Of a DNA stretch of 64,000 bases, positions 1 to 11,853 are shown one piece after another. A program made the position numbers and the translations under genes. The stretch's first letter is position 1. Each line of letters opens with the position of its first letter. The notes under the pieces were generated by a model. It ran no database searches, was not told the DNA's origin, and saw only the letters and a list, made by a program, of their open reading frames with translations. Source of the DNA: Symbiodinium natans. Taxonomy: Eukaryota > Sar > Dinophyceae > Suessiales > Symbiodiniaceae. The DNA is taken from positions 1-64,000 of the forward strand of contig CAJNDS010002464.1 in assembly GCA_905221605.1 (NCBI GenBank). The letters run 5' to 3'.

Positions 1-228
1 GGGGGGTGTTAGGACTGGAGTTCTGAGGGGTGGGTGTGGGGGTGGAGTTCTAGGGGGGGGGGGAGTGTGTCTCAGGATTGGGGTTCTGAGGGGTGCGTGG
101 AGGGGGTTAGGATTGGAGTTCTAAGAGAGAGGGTGGTAGGATTACAGTCCTAAGGGGAGGGGGTCGTTAGGATTGGAGTTCTAAGAGGTGTTGCTTATGG
201 ATGAGAGTTCTAAGGGGTGGTGGAATCT
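1..228. repeat. Degenerate G-rich minisatellite
   Basis: About seven imperfect units of roughly 30 bp, each built around 'ggattggagttcta' followed by a G-rich spacer. The units differ in spacer length and base content. The array runs off the left edge of the window, so its true size is unknown. No coding potential is seen in it. Confidence 0.75.
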
Positions 229-1419
229 AACCACACACCCAAAACCCAACGCCCAACACCTGGATGAGTGAGGCCTTGGCATCGGTCAGCGCGGTCCGCA
301 TTCGTTCTGACCTGGATGAACAAATCAACTGCACATGTTGCATTTGTTATCATCACATTGCGCAGCCAACATGCTTGCACAACGAATGCATTCCGCGCTG
401 GCTCTGTTTCTTTATTTCTTTGTCCTGTCGGCCATGCGCCATCCTCCACTTCCTTCTGGTGCAACAGTGCAGCCTATCTAGCTGGCGTACGGCTACGCGC
501 CCGTCCAGGTGGACGGCTGGCTGACTCTCTAGCCGGCGTGCGGCTGCGTGTCTGTCCAGATGGACGGCTTGCGGACTCAGTTATGCAGATCGCATTGCAA
601 CAACTGAAGTTGTCTGGATTCGCTAATGTAATAACTCGACTGTGACAATGACACTGGTGACACTGACTATTGACTAAGACGAGTTGCAGATCGTGTCTTC
701 TTCTTTGTACTGTCCTGCACTCGCCACACGGTGGCAGTGTTTGGCCCACAAATGTAGGAGTTTCATATTATTGTTAGCTCAGCACTCCTCTGCCTCTGTG
801 TTTTCATCCTTGCTGCGGTCGCCGCGCTTCTTTTTGCTTCCCTCGGTGCCTTCCCCACTGTCGGCACGCTTCTTTTTGCTTCCGCCACCGGCCTGAAGAT
901 AAGATAATACTGGTCAAGACCACAACGTGGCGGCACTTGCAACACTACAGCTACAGAAACATCACAACATCACGTGCCTTTGTCTTCGGGTCTGGTTTTG
1001 GTTTGGCCTTTGCAGCATTCTTCCTGGGCTTCTTCGGTGGCTTTGTGTCCTGTGAATATCTGGCTCACACAGCACCCTGCTGCATAAGCACTAGCATCAC
1101 AATGTGCTCGCTAAACACATGCAAGTGATATAGCCTCCGCGGCAGGAGCCGCGTCAGCACCCGCATTGGCTGCAGCCGCTTGAGCAGCCTCATCATTGGG
1201 CGGCTTCTCCTGAGCCTCGCTCGACGAAGAAGAAGACGATGACGACGATTCTGTGTCCTTAGTTTGTCCACACGCAAAACACAATTATATATATTGTAAT
1301 TGCTTTCGCCATAATGTTGCCGCACCGCTGCTGAGGCTGCTGCATCACCATCAACCACCTGCACCGCATCATCGGTCCCAGTTTTCTTCTCCCGACTCTC
1401 CTGCACACGCTGAACACAC
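229..1419. other. Intergenic or intronic stretch, no supported gene
   Basis: Only short overlapping reading frames on both strands, none with a recognisable motif. A two-unit direct repeat of about 51 bp lies at 481-582 (each unit holds a 'gtccag.tggacggct' core). The 763-945 region in minus sense is rich in Ala, Arg and Lys codons and could contain an exon of the minus-strand gene series further right, but no splice site or domain supports it. Confidence 0.4.
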
Positions 1420-1866
1420 TCAACGAACCCAGACACTAGCCCTGCAGCGCTCGTCCTCATTGTGGGACGCCGAAGCTGCCAAATGAGCTTTCATTGCCGC
1501 AGCATCCTTCTGCTCTTGCAATTCCAGTGTCTTTCGGAGATTTTGCAGATGTTCAAGTTCTTTCTGCGCTCTGCGAGCATCCGCAGCCGCCTGCTCCTCG
1601 TTAGCTCTTTGTACTTCCCTGGAATGTCTCTCGGCTGCTGCAGCCCTTTCTTGTTCTGCACGTGCCTGTGCTTCGGCGTCTGCACGCTGCTGTCGCGCCA
1701 GCAGAGCACGTTGTTGTTGCGCTGCTGCGGCAGCCTGTTCAGCCGCAGCAGCTGCTTGGACTTCTACCCTGTATTGTGCAGCTGCTGCGGATGCTGCTTG
1801 TTCTGCTTCTGCGCGATGCCTCGCCGCAATCTCAGCTTGCTCTTGCATTTCACGTTGCCTCTCCAT
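1420..1866 (-). CDS. Ala/Gln/Glu-rich coiled-coil exon, hypothetical
   Basis: An open stretch of about 148 codons, rich in Ala, Gln, Arg and Glu, with long uninterrupted helix and a heptad-like pattern (for example ERQREMQEQAEIAARHRAEA). It predicts an extended coiled coil without a catalytic motif. It is on the same strand as the other open exons between 2.1 and 10.8 kb, so it may be a late exon of that gene series or a neighbouring gene. Low-complexity composition means antisense frames are also open here. I do not recognise a family; function is unknown. Confidence 0.35.
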   Translation of the reverse strand: MERQREMQEQAEIAARHRAEAEQAASAAAAQYRVEVQAAAAAEQAAAAAQQQRALLARQQRADAEAQARAEQERAAAAERHSREVQRANEEQAAADARRAQKELEHLQNLRKTLELQEQKDAAAMKAHLAASASHNEDERCRASVWVR

Positions 1867-2134
1867 CTGCTCCCGTACAGATTGTATGTCCTCGGATTGT
1901 CATGTGTGCTAGCTGATCCACACGAGAACGTGACACACTCACATTATTTGCTCAAAACAAGTCACAAAAGCAAATAAGCTGCGCAGACAAGAGTCCTGTC
2001 CGATATCCAATCGAGAAACATGCATCTGTGAGTAAGGTCGAGGCTCTCGTCCCAAACTGCGATTGTGCAGGCTTACTTTGCAACGAAACTGCAAGACAAA
2101 CACACACATCCGTCATCTCTAATCTCTGTGTCTA

Positions 2135-3049
2135 CTATATCATGTGCCTTGTTGTAAGAGTGGTCGCCTCAGGAGTCACATCGTCCGAAGATTCCTCTTC
2201 TTCCTGATGGTGTGCTGGCTCAGTGTTCCGAGCAGTCAAGACATGCGGCGCCATGCTCGGTTTTGGAGCCTGTCGCGGCGGCTTGTGTTCTGGCTGCTCT
2301 TGTTTTGTGCTTTGTGGCGGCGGGGATGTTGCAGCGGAGTTGAGAGTTGCATCTGAGCGTTGTTCCGGCTGTGGTTGCGGCGCTGTCGGCGCCCTTGGTG
2401 CCGGCACGAGTAGCGGACTGCATGCTGGACACGGGCAAGGGGATTGCCCAAGGTGGCCTGTCATCGTGGGCATATATGGCGCCTGTGGAAATACTGATCC
2501 AGGTAGGCCAGGTATAGGCAAAGGCAAAGGCTGCATCATCTGTCTCGGTAACATTGACATCACACCAAGGCCTGGCGGCGTCTGTGCCATGTTGCAGAAG
2601 CCCGGGTGTGCTGGTGGAAATGAATTCAAGCCTGTGAGTCCAAAAATGTCAGCTGATCCCATGGGCGGACAAGTAGGCAGTCTGGGCTGTGGAAACACTG
2701 CTTGGCCTGCAGGCACTGAAGGAGGCTGGAGTGTGTTGCTTGGTGCTCGTGGCGGGGGTGGGCCTGGTTGGCCTGGTGGTGGGCCTGGTGGTGGGGGTGA
2801 CATGGCAGGAGGGGGTGGTGGCGGTGGCGGTGGTGGCGTTGAGTGTGGCGGTGGTAGCGGTGGTGGCGGTGGCGGCGGTGCTCCTGTCGCTTTCGGAGGG
2901 TCCGCCGGCTCTGCTGGCTTCATTGGCTGTCCCTTTTGCCGGTTCGTGTTGGGGCGGCTTTTCGGCTGAGGCGGTGCCTTGTTATGCAAGTCGAGAGATT
3001 TCAAGATAGAACTCTTGCGACCATCATCATGACCACTGGGCTCAGACAT
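2135..3049 (-). CDS. Proline-rich protein or exon (poly-Pro, formin-like composition)
   Basis: An open frame whose first in-frame ATG is at 3049 (protein begins MSEPSGHDDGRKSSILKSLD). It contains long poly-proline runs (PPPPPPPLPPP and similar), then Pro/Met/Gln-rich sequence, and ends in an acidic, His-containing tail with a stop. Such stretches are typical of disordered, SH3- or profilin-binding linkers, but no folded domain is seen. An acceptor-like 'gttgccag' lies just upstream, so it may be an internal exon instead of a first exon. The glycine-rich frame on the opposite strand is the antisense shadow of the proline codons. Confidence 0.4.
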   Translation of the reverse strand: MSEPSGHDDGRKSSILKSLDLHNKAPPQPKSRPNTNRQKGQPMKPAEPADPPKATGAPPPPPPPLPPPHSTPPPPPPPPPPAMSPPPPGPPPGQPGPPPPRAPSNTLQPPSVPAGQAVFPQPRLPTCPPMGSADIFGLTGLNSFPPAHPGFCNMAQTPPGLGVMSMLPRQMMQPLPLPIPGLPGSVFPQAPYMPTMTGHLGQSPCPCPACSPLLVPAPRAPTAPQPQPEQRSDATLNSAATSPPPQSTKQEQPEHKPPRQAPKPSMAPHVLTARNTEPAHHQEEEESSDDVTPEATTLTTRHMI

Positions 3050-3939
3050 TGCGCGGAATGATGGCAACCGCTGGCAACTACAATCTCGTGACAAGAGCGG
3101 CGCTACATTGAATTAGCATGCCCAATTCTACACTAGCACACAGCACACATGAATGTAGCATTTTCTCACCAAACGCTGTGTCACTGCCCTACTGCTTTGT
3201 GGACTCTACTGCCGACGTTTGCCGACTCTGAGCTTCTGAGCTTATGATTGCAAATCGTATCATCAGACATGCATTCACGCTCCACTGCACGCTTTCCTTT
3301 TATAGAACCTGACACACATGACACACTGACACACATACACAACTTACTGTCTTGGAGTCTCGTATCTTGTAGCTGCGTAGCTCACATGGCATGTCGAAAT
3401 ATATTGAAGCATTCAATGCAATGCAGCACTCACTGCACTTCGTCCGGGAGCCGGGCGTTGGCCTGCAGCAGCAGGCCACCCACTGCTTAGCACCTCGCAG
3501 TCGCAAGACTTTTGCTCTTAGGATTCCTTACGAACACAAAACTACTTCCGATTCACTCGTACATTACGGACACAACACATCACGGACTGTCGCAACGAAC
3601 ATGGGCTTCTGACTGCAAAGTTGTTGTCAGCATCGCGATGCATAATCTGCAGGTGCCGGCTGTAGATGACGACAACGACCTCACGTCCACAAGAATCCAC
3701 TGCAACACAGCACACGCTGTAGCTTCTCATTTTGTCGGATGTGCGGCGTCAGTCACAGCTACCTACGTCAGCTCAGTAGTCCTGGCGGACAGAATCAAGC
3801 AGGCCGAACAAGTCTGAAGAATGTTGCTAGGCCAGGCGTGTCAGAACACAACGTCACTGCTAGGCAATGTCTGACATGTCCTGTCTGCTCTATAAGTCAA
3901 TGCATTACTACACATTGCGCACACGCCACACGTCGGCAT

Positions 3940-4323
3940 TCAATGAGGCGTGAGACTGCGAGCACACTGAGTCACCGACTGCTCTGACGAAGAAGCTGCA
4001 CTGCTAGACACACAACTGACGCTATCAGTCAGCAACTTCCACCAATCGCGATTGCTCGGAGACGGCACTCTGTGCAATTGCAAGGACCGGATCAACTCCC
4101 TCTCGACAGCAGTGAAGTTGTCAATGAATCTCGACTCTGCACAGCGGCGCAACATGTCTTGCGCACATTTGTCATGCCACCAGCGTAAGCAGAACGGACA
4201 ACGGATCGTACTTCCTGTGCTAGTCTTGCAAGAAATGCATTTGTGCGCGCCGTCCGACCCCTCTGCTTCCAAATCAAAGTCAGCAAATGCAGACATGTCC
4301 TGGCAGCTGGCAGCTACATGCAC
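3940..4323 (-). CDS. PHD-like zinc-finger exon
   Basis: Open frame of 127 codons; a likelier internal start is the Met that begins MSAFADFDLEAEGSD. The middle carries C-x2-C, then C-x2-C, a WWH and a further Cys (HKCISCK ... RCPFCLRWWHDKC), a spacing like a PHD or related zinc-binding finger. Many PHD fingers read histone tails, but reader residues cannot be judged here. The tail is Ser-rich. It is on the minus strand between other minus-strand exons and may belong to the same transcription unit. Family assignment is tentative. Confidence 0.4.
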   Translation of the reverse strand: MHVAASCQDMSAFADFDLEAEGSDGAHKCISCKTSTGSTIRCPFCLRWWHDKCAQDMLRRCAESRFIDNFTAVERELIRSLQLHRVPSPSNRDWWKLLTDSVSCVSSSAASSSEQSVTQCARSLTPH

Positions 4324-4456
4324 ACAACACGACTCACAACAGCTCGCAGCCTCGCAGCTAACCGACTAGCCGGTACTCCAGATGCTCTGTCACAATCACG
4401 TCACACAACAGAGTGTTTGCACATCTCAAACCCTGACGGTCAGAAGCAGCATGACA

Positions 4457-4813
4457 CTAAGCATGACCATACAACAAACGCAACCGACGGGCCTGCACAT
4501 TCATCATTTGTCCTGAAGCACGCTGTTCCCCCGATAGTGCATTCGTCGACATAGCATCACAAAATAGCTTCATACGCACAAAGTGTGCTGGAACAGTGTC
4601 TCTGCTGGAATCCGTCTTCTTCAGTTTTCTCATGGCAGCACCGACAAAGCTGAGAAGAATGTGTGCGTGATCGGGCTCCAGGCACAGTTCCGGCAAGCCC
4701 ATACCAGAACTCACGCCCGTGCGACATATACTCGTATCAGGCGTGGAATAAAGTATCTTGTTTTCAGAGTCCAGCATGACCTGTCGTCCCGACCGCCGTT
4801 GCAAACCACGCCT
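4457..4813 (-). CDS. Hypothetical exon downstream of the 5.0-7.8 kb exon
   Basis: An open minus-strand segment that begins after a good acceptor ('cactacag' followed by G) near 4814 and reads through a helical stretch (HILLSFVGAAMRKLKKTDSS) to a stop at 4457. No known domain is recognised. It lies about 200 bp downstream, in transcript sense, of the donor at 5016-5020. The simple join of the two is out of phase by one base, so either another exon intervenes or a different splice site is used. Confidence 0.35.
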   Translation of the reverse strand, partial: RRGLQRRSGRQVMLDSENKILYSTPDTSICRTGVSSGMGLPELCLEPDHAHILLSFVGAAMRKLKKTDSSRDTVPAHFVRMKLFCDAMSTNALSGEQRASGQMMNVQARRLRLLYGHA

Positions 4814-5020
4814 GTAGTGACTGTAGTGACGGTCCCGGTGACAGTCTAGGTGAGTCTAGGTGGGTAGTTCAATCTCATCAACAGACTCAACAGCACAGCA
4901 CAGAAAACAGCACTACACATCATGCTTGCTTGGGCGGTGGTGCAGCTGTACCAACTCACAAAGCAGATCAGCAGAACGGCGGAACGTTTAGGAATGAGCT
5001 GAGCTGACACCTAATCTCAC

Positions 5021-7772
5021 CAAGTAGCTTGTTGGTGTTGTAGACCCAATGCACCCACATAACCTCTTGAGACGTATCTTGAAACTTGCAACGTACGCAC
5101 TTGCAGCCAGGAATTGGGTCCTGCCCAGCAAGCAAAACTAAGCTGATGCTGCGTTCGTGCCCGGGACTGATGTCTTTGAACTTTGCAAACTCAGACATGG
5201 CCACTAGCATGTGGTGGCAAGACACTGCCCACATGACAAGTACACGTCCAGGTCTACCCATCTCCACTATGCTCTGCACGCCAAGTACGTTTGCTAGCTC
5301 CTCTGGCAAATCGCTGCTGTTGTTGTCGTCGTCTGTGTCACGCTCGCTGCCAGCGTCACTGCCAGATGTTTCGGCCACTATTGACGCATCCATCACGCCT
5401 GGCTGAGTGTCCAACACTGACCGGCTTGGCTGACCCGTGACATGATGTGGCTTGCGACGGGAACATCCTGCTCCTAGTTCCTTGTTTTTCTCGGACCTTG
5501 CCCGTCGCACTAGCAGCAACAGAGCTTCTTCTTCGACATCACCAGGCGGCGCCAACTCTGCACGTTGTTGCAGTTCGTTTGCCAGATCATGCACCGCATG
5601 AACCGACAACATTTGTCCTGCAGATCCTGAAGACGACGAAGCTGTGTGAGAGCATGCTTTCTTGATCTCGGCAGCTGCAAGGTCAGCTGAATCGAGTTCG
5701 TCGCTTTCGTCTGAGCTGGTCCGGTACTCTTCTTCGTCGCACACATTCTGATCCAACAAATATTGCTCTAGCTTACCTGCATCGTCGTTGTCGTCGTCGC
5801 CTTCTTGGTCGTCAGCACCGTCATCAGTGTGTTTGCGCTTGGACACTCCAGGTTTCTCAGTGATGGATGCTGCTGTGGCAGTGGCCTTGGCCTTGGCTTT
5901 TGATCTGCTGGCCTTCGCTTTTGCCTTGGCTGCTTTGGGTTTGTGTTGTTTCTGCTTTGTCGGTCGTGGCAGCGGCGCTGCAGTCATGACAAAACAATGC
6001 CTCGATTCAGCCAGCACTGACTCCAATGACAACATCTCCCCAGACCCAAGCATTGCCAACCCGCGCAGGAGAAGTTGAGCTCTTTCTGATCGCAGCACGA
6101 CACAACCGACATTGAATGACGAACCACCTGCGCCACAGCACGCACCATGAAAAGTTGTCATGAGCAAAGTTGATTCGATGCAGTTGTGATCGCTGTAATT
6201 CCACGTGAGGTAGTTCTGGCCGTGTTCTTGAACGATGTCCAATTTTGTAAACATGACACTGACGGAAAACTTCTCAGCAACCGCAAAGACATGTGGCAGT
6301 TTCTGGGACCTGTGCTGAACTTCATCCATGGTGTCAGGCTGAAAAACAGCCAGCAGCATGCCGCGGTCCTTGTCACCGTTTGCATTGTCTGCAGAAAGCT
6401 TAGATTTTTTCGTTGGCACCTTGCCATGCAGGCCATTCGTGGCCCGGCGCCAGCCCAAATTGTAAGATTTTGCCCAGACAACCACTTCCTGTGATGTGAG
6501 AGATTCGAAAAAACTCGAATCGCCCGCCGTCTCCGTCTCCATGACTGAATTCACCGTAGCGGCAGCCACACCCTCAGACCTGCAACCGATGCTACTACTA
6601 CCTCTCCCCGTGCCAACTTCAGTAGCATCAGCTGTGTCATCAGGCACTAGTGCTGGGACTGTGGATGTCCCAGGCGACACACAGTCGGCACGAACACATG
6701 CTACAGCCTGCTTGTCAGTGATGGCTAGGACAGCTTGACGATCATCATCATGGACTAACTCTACAGGTAAAGGCACAGACCATCGTGAGTCACCGTTCAT
6801 GATGGCGAGCGCAGCCGTGTGATACCCAGCGACTGTGGCCAACAGACCTTCAGCAGTGTGTCTGATCTTGGACCACTTCTTGCATCTGCGCATGCTTCCG
6901 TCTTCACTGAGGGACCGTCTAACGGCCAACCGTGCCGACATGAGTTCCAAGGAGATATTTGGACATCGACGCCCAACCAACTTGATGACACTGTTGATGC
7001 CCTCGATTGCTTGTGTGTCAACTGGCTGCATTTTGGCCAGACCCTTCAGGAATGCAAACATGAAACTGCCCGATGCACATGGCACGTTTGGGAACACCCC
7101 ATGCTCTTTCATGTGCTGCACTTCCCGCTCACATATGACACGCAGTTTGCGGGTCGATGGGTCCAGCTGATTCGGGTCAATGTTCAAAAACTTCGCAGCA
7201 ACATCTTTCCGTTTCTGCGAAAACTGTCTTGGAGGGTCCTTAATCAGCCAGAACAGTTGCCATGGAAATTGTTGCAATGGACGAACAATGCGCCGGCGAA
7301 ATGCAGCCCAGTGCATCAAGAGCAACCGAAGAGCCACGTACCGCATATGCTGAATTTCTCGATCTGCCAAGCCACTGACAGGGTCAAGGCAGCCTGATAG
7401 CTGCAATGCCTGGCTGACGATAGCCGGTAGTTTCCGGAACAAATTCTGGAACTCGTTTATGAGCTGTTGCAGTTTGCTCGTGATGAGCTTGAACATACAC
7501 TCTCCACCACGAGCTTCTTTCTGGACTATCAGCATGAAGTGTCTCAACGGAGAGCGGAGCGTCCTACACAGATACAGCAGGCACCAAAATATGCATGACG
7601 TGATGGCGTTCATCGAGCCCTGGCACCATTTGCTGAGGCGTATCCTGTATGACGCTGCTTCGTTTTCTCTCAAGTCATCCAGACCCATTGCTTCATTGCC
7701 ATCTTCAGGCTTGGCGGTTGCAGCTGCTTCGTCTGCCACGCCTGTGTCGGTCTTGCCACCTGACGGGGATTC
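5021..7772 (-). CDS. Large exon of a putative transposase-derived multi-exon gene
   Basis: The open frame is bounded by an acceptor (gtgtag|GAA, exon base 7772) and a donor (CTTG|gtgag at 5016-5020), about 2.75 kb. The first third is helix-rich and includes 'DTQAIEGINSVIK' followed by a helix with 'SARLAVRRSL', reminiscent of the last catalytic Glu region of RNase-H-fold transposases such as hAT or MULE. The middle holds a Lys/Ala-rich basic stretch (KAKAKASRSKAKAKA), then a strongly acidic stretch, and a C-x2-C near the end (CKCVRCKF). I do not recognise the exact family. It reads with the 8.1-8.6 and 9.1-10.2 kb exons as one protein. Confidence 0.5.
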
Positions 7773-8087
7773 CTACACTTTTATTGTTTGACAGAGACGT
7801 CTGATATTCCGCCTATCCTGAGAGACAACAGATACAACTTCAGACAACTAGCCACAGCCAAGGCTACCTGGTCGGCTCCCGGCTACCTGCAAAACGACGA
7901 ACTGTGAGACTGCGAAGCTGTGAAACTGCATTTGACGTGATCAGTTGTAATAAGACCGCATGACTCTCTTTCTCTCACACATGCAAAGCGCAAACTGCAA
8001 AAGACATAGAATCTACATCACAATGTCACAAAGCTTTTCAAGGAGCACACGCCGCACGACGACTCATGACGACAGCTCATTTGGCAC

Positions 8088-8628
8088 CCACCGACTTGTA
8101 TATGCTAAAACGGCCCCGCCACCTCCTTGACTTGGATCTGCCTTCATGCTTCGCGACAACACCTGAAGCATACACGGCTCGACGAGTTTCCTGCCACGCT
8201 CAAGCAGAAATTCTTCTGCCCCCTCCACTGAGCCCCAGCGGCCAGTGGACACTGAGAGCGGATATCGCCGGCCAAGATCACGAACGTCTTTGTCTGCTTG
8301 ACTGTGTTCGTTTTGCCATGCTGTCATCATGTCTGAAGCCTTCTCCCTCCAGAGATTAACGATCTTCGCTAAGGAGGAATAGTACCGATCAAACCCTTTT
8401 AGCGTGTCCCTGCTGAAGGTCTCTGCAATGAGCTGGTCCACGAGCTCCAAACCTCCACGGACTGCAGCGTGGAAGACATGCAGGTAGCAGTCTGACGGAA
8501 TATAAACGACCTGATTGATCGATTCGACTGCTGCAGCCGTTCTCTTCCGTCTCGCAAGCTGGTCAGTTCCGCGGTCGGTTGTGTCGAGGTACACGATGAT
8601 TGACCGGCTGCTACTCAGTGACGAGTCC
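8088..8628 (-). CDS. Exon of the same putative transposase-derived gene
   Basis: Open from an acceptor (attgcccag|GG, exon base 8628) to a possible donor (TGG|GTGCC, last exon base 8088). The protein contains 'DCYLHVFHAAVRGGLELVDQ' and 'STGRWGSVEGAEEFLLERG'. The RW-containing helix resembles the RW region seen in some hAT-type transposases, which is the basis for a tentative transposase call. The phase at the 3' end fits the acceptor at 7773. At the 5' end a canonical GT donor upstream would be off phase, whereas a GC donor (TT|GCGTGAG) would fit; GC donors are documented in dinoflagellates. Confidence 0.45.
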
Positions 8629-9069
8629 CTGGGCAATAGCACACTCCGCACACACCAACATGACCACAAATGAGAACGCACTCAGCAGAACAAGGCTTTG
8701 CAGTGCACACAGGAGCAGCGGCAAGCTTCCGATTCTAATGCACATACGGCACATAAGCATCATAAACACTGTTCATGATCTTGATAAGTAATAAGCCCAG
8801 TGTCTCTCGGTTCAGTTCAGCAACTATGTCAGAAACAGATGGCACTCCGATCGAATTCAACTGTTTCTGGAGAATGCCAGCACAATGTTCAGCTGTGCTC
8901 CCTGAGACGATCTGTAGATCCGACCTTTGCGCAATTCAGTTCAGTAAGTTCAGTGATAGACACTGATAGACTGATAGACCATCCCGTGCCCGGGCCATGT
9001 GCACTAATTACGACTCAACCAGCTCCCACAATGCGCAGCCGCACATGATTCATGAGTGCAATCACTCAC

Positions 9070-10195
9070 GCAAGCCGACAAACTCAGGTCCTTGCAGGCA
9101 TCGACGAGTGCTCATGAACTTGTCGGGAGAGTCAGGGAAACTCTTCACGGATTTGTTGACAAGTCCTAAGTGAGCCTCAGTAACATGCAGCTTCTCTCTG
9201 CGCCAGATGGAGCTGTTTGTCGCGTCGGCGCGCACACAAATGAAAAGAAGGTTCCAGGCACTTTCACAGTACGCAATGTCGCTGACGTCAACTGCATCCA
9301 CAACATCCGGCTGGACACAGTTCTCATCTGTGACGCGTAGCGCAGACATAAGGTTGCCTACGTGGTCCCGCATACTTGCAGCCAGTGCTGCCCCTGTCCT
9401 CACTTCTGCACGTAACACAGTCGATGCTGAGATGTCTTGTAGAAGAAGCGCTCCGAAGTCTGCAGCCGCCACATGTGCTAAGTTTTTGCGAATTCCGAGC
9501 GCGAGACTGGCCTGTGCAGTTAGCCTTTTGCCAGAACCTGGCTTGGTGTGGAGCACAAGTGTCGAGTCGTGCGATTGCGACTGGTCTTGCAGGACCTTCA
9601 TTTTCGCCGAGCGTGCTTTTTCATTGGAGAGCTTTCGATTCAATTGTTTCTTCGCCGCAGCAGCAGCCGCAATCTGAGTCATTGCTTTCGAAAGTGCTGA
9701 CGAAGCCTGAGCCCCAACGAGTGCTGCACGAGCAGGTGTCATTTGAAGATAGTCCTCGCGTGTTAACGATTTCAAAGCAGTCAAAGTCATTCTTCCGCTG
9801 CCCCACGGAGAAAACCTTGCAAGCTGAGTGTTCCTGGTTGCATCTGCTTCTACCAGTTGCAAAGGTTGAGATCCAGCCGCAGCTGAATTCTGATCGACAC
9901 CATCACCATCAACATCTATGGCGGTGAAAGATGAATTCGTACTTGCCCTGGAAGCTGCCCAATTTCCACGTCTGGCGTCGGCTGGTGCCGAGGCCGAAAC
10001 ATCTGCTATTGGTGGCGCCTCATCATTATCATCGGCAATTGCCACTTGGCGTTCGTCGTTGTCATCGTCGGTGACCAGTTGGGGCCCACTATGTGTTCCG
10101 ATTGCTGCGAAATCAATCGGAGACAATCCCAACTGTGGAAGAACCAACGTCTGCACGTCTGCATGCTTCACGAAACGATTCATGAGGACCGTCAC
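9070..10195 (-). CDS. Exon of the same putative gene, Ala-rich and acidic
   Basis: Bounded by an acceptor (cccttag|GTG, exon base 10195) and a donor-like gtgagt at 9064-9069. It encodes a disordered acidic segment with DDDNDE repeats, then an Ala-rich helical region (SALSKAMTQIAAAAAAKK) and a compact Cys/Trp-containing end. The 5' border is in phase 0, matching the phase-0 donor of the exon at 10.6 kb, which supports joining them. No domain is recognised in this exon. Confidence 0.45.
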
Positions 10196-10617
10196 CTAAG
10201 GGCAACAAACACATCATCATCATCATGATCCCCATAATTGCTACATAATCTCGTCTTCGCAACAGTACTTTGCAGAAGGTGCTGACTCACGGTTCAGATA
10301 TGCAACACAAAAACAATGAAGGCTGAAGCACTGGGCAAGCTAGCACAATACAGCCGTCCGAATTCAGCGTGCATGCACTCACTCACCACGTGCGCAAGAC
10401 AAACAACTGAACAAGAACAATGCATGCGCTGCTTCAACAACAAGCATCCATGCACTTGACTTGACTCTAAATTCAGCATGCATGCTTGCACGTGACACAT
10501 CTGACACAAGACAATCGCATCGCTACTGCCGCTTTTGCACTGCCGATACCTACTGCAGACAGTCATGCAAACATGCCCACACTGCAGCCGAAGCACAGTT
10601 GATAAGGCTGAACTTAC

Positions 10618-10830
10618 ACGCGACTGTGCATTCCGTCGGGGCTCCCCCTGCTGCACGAAGATGTCTACCAGCAAAGCTTGCAGCGCAGCTTTGCCATATA
10701 CTCTGGAAGCAGAGACGTACGTGAAGTTTGTGCTGGCCCACACATTGAGCCGCCGGGAAGCAATTGCTTGGCTGACTGCCATGTGACTGAGCTCAGGGCT
10801 TTCTGACGCGGCCGACCCACGGGCAGCTGG
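10618..10830 (-). CDS. Upstream exon of the same putative gene
   Basis: An open segment reading 'HMAVSQAIASRRLNVWASTN' and 'GKAALQALLVDIFVQQGEP', ending at a strong donor (CGT|gtaagt, GT at 10616-10617) in phase 0. The 5' border is uncertain; an acceptor-like 'gaaactgccag' lies near 10,831. The phase agreement with the next exon is the best evidence that this chain is a real spliced gene. Confidence 0.4.
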
Positions 10831-11560
10831 CAGTTTCGTGTTTATGTTTAGGCAAGCGGCAACAGCGAAAATCTGCCACAGTATGTATGATGAAGTTGAA
10901 TGATTGTTCATCACTAATTTGCGAATGAATCCGTGAACTATGCTACAGCAGTGCTTGAGTAATGGCGCGCGCAGCAAACACACCACATGCAGCAACAAGA
11001 AACAACACTACGTCACACAAACTAACACACTGTGCATCAAAGCGCAGAGCCTAAAACACACTGCATGCACAGGCTGAGATCAGGCATGCTCTTACATCAA
11101 GCCCGTTCTGTAGTTGCAAGGTTTTCGTTTCAGAACCATGGTTTGGAGATGCTCACCTGGACTTGTGCAACCAAAAAAACACGTATGTTAAGACCATCTG
11201 CTGACAAAATGTTCAATGTTTGGCTTCGCCTTTGCTTAGTGTTCGTCTCTGTGTCCTGTCAACAATAAGTGTTTTTGTAGTTCAAAATCATTGTTTTTGC
11301 CCGGCTGACAGCTATGTTCTTGCAATTGCACCTGACCGAAGTCATTGTTTTTGCCTTGATGACAACCATGTTTTGATTTTGCACCCGACTCAAGTCATTG
11401 TTTCTGGCTCGCCTACACTTTATGTGTTGGAGATGTCCCCGACTGACAATCCCCAAGCCAGACCTGCCGTATATCGAGACCGCCCTCCCCTAGGACTAAC
11501 ACGGACCGATAATTCTAAGCTATGCTGGCCCATATCTGCAATGCATTTGAAGGTATATAG
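10831..11560. other. No supported gene; degenerate ~60-bp repeat
   Basis: Short frames only. At 11274-11455 there are three diverged units of about 60 bp, each with a core like 'gtcattgtttttgcc' followed by a 'tgacaaccatgtt'-type segment. No RNA gene or promoter is recognisable. Confidence 0.5.
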
Positions 11561-11853
11561 TTTAGGGTTTAGGGTTTAGGGTTTAGGGTTTAGGGTTTAG
11601 GGTTTAGGGTTTAGGGTTTAGGGTTTAGGGTTTAGGGTTTAGGGTTTAGGGTTTAGGGTTTAGGGTTTAGGGTTTAGGGTTTAGGGTTTAGGGTTTAGGG
11701 GCTAGGGTTTAGGGTTTAGGGTTTAGGGTTTAGGGTTTAGGGTTTTAGGGTTTAGGGTTTAGGGTTTAGGGTTTAGGGTTTAGGGTTTAGGGTTTAGGGT
11801 TTAGGGTTTAGGGTTTAGGGTTTAGGGTTTAGGGTTTAGGGTTTAGGGTTTAG
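11561..11853 (+). repeat. Long interstitial telomere array, (TTTAGGG)n
   Basis: About 41 nearly perfect TTTAGGG units, with only a 'ggggctaggg' and one 'ttttaggg' variant. This is the longest such tract in the window. It marks a sharp change from the ordinary-looking 1-11.5 kb region to a region saturated with telomere-like blocks. It is not a chromosome end, because unique sequence continues on both sides. Confidence 0.95.

Noticed and set aside
2223-2969. Glycine-rich plus-strand frame
   Set aside because: It is the antisense of the proline codons in the minus-strand frame at 2135-3049.
11561-11853. A true chromosome end
   Set aside because: Unique sequence continues on both sides and many blocks are in both orientations.
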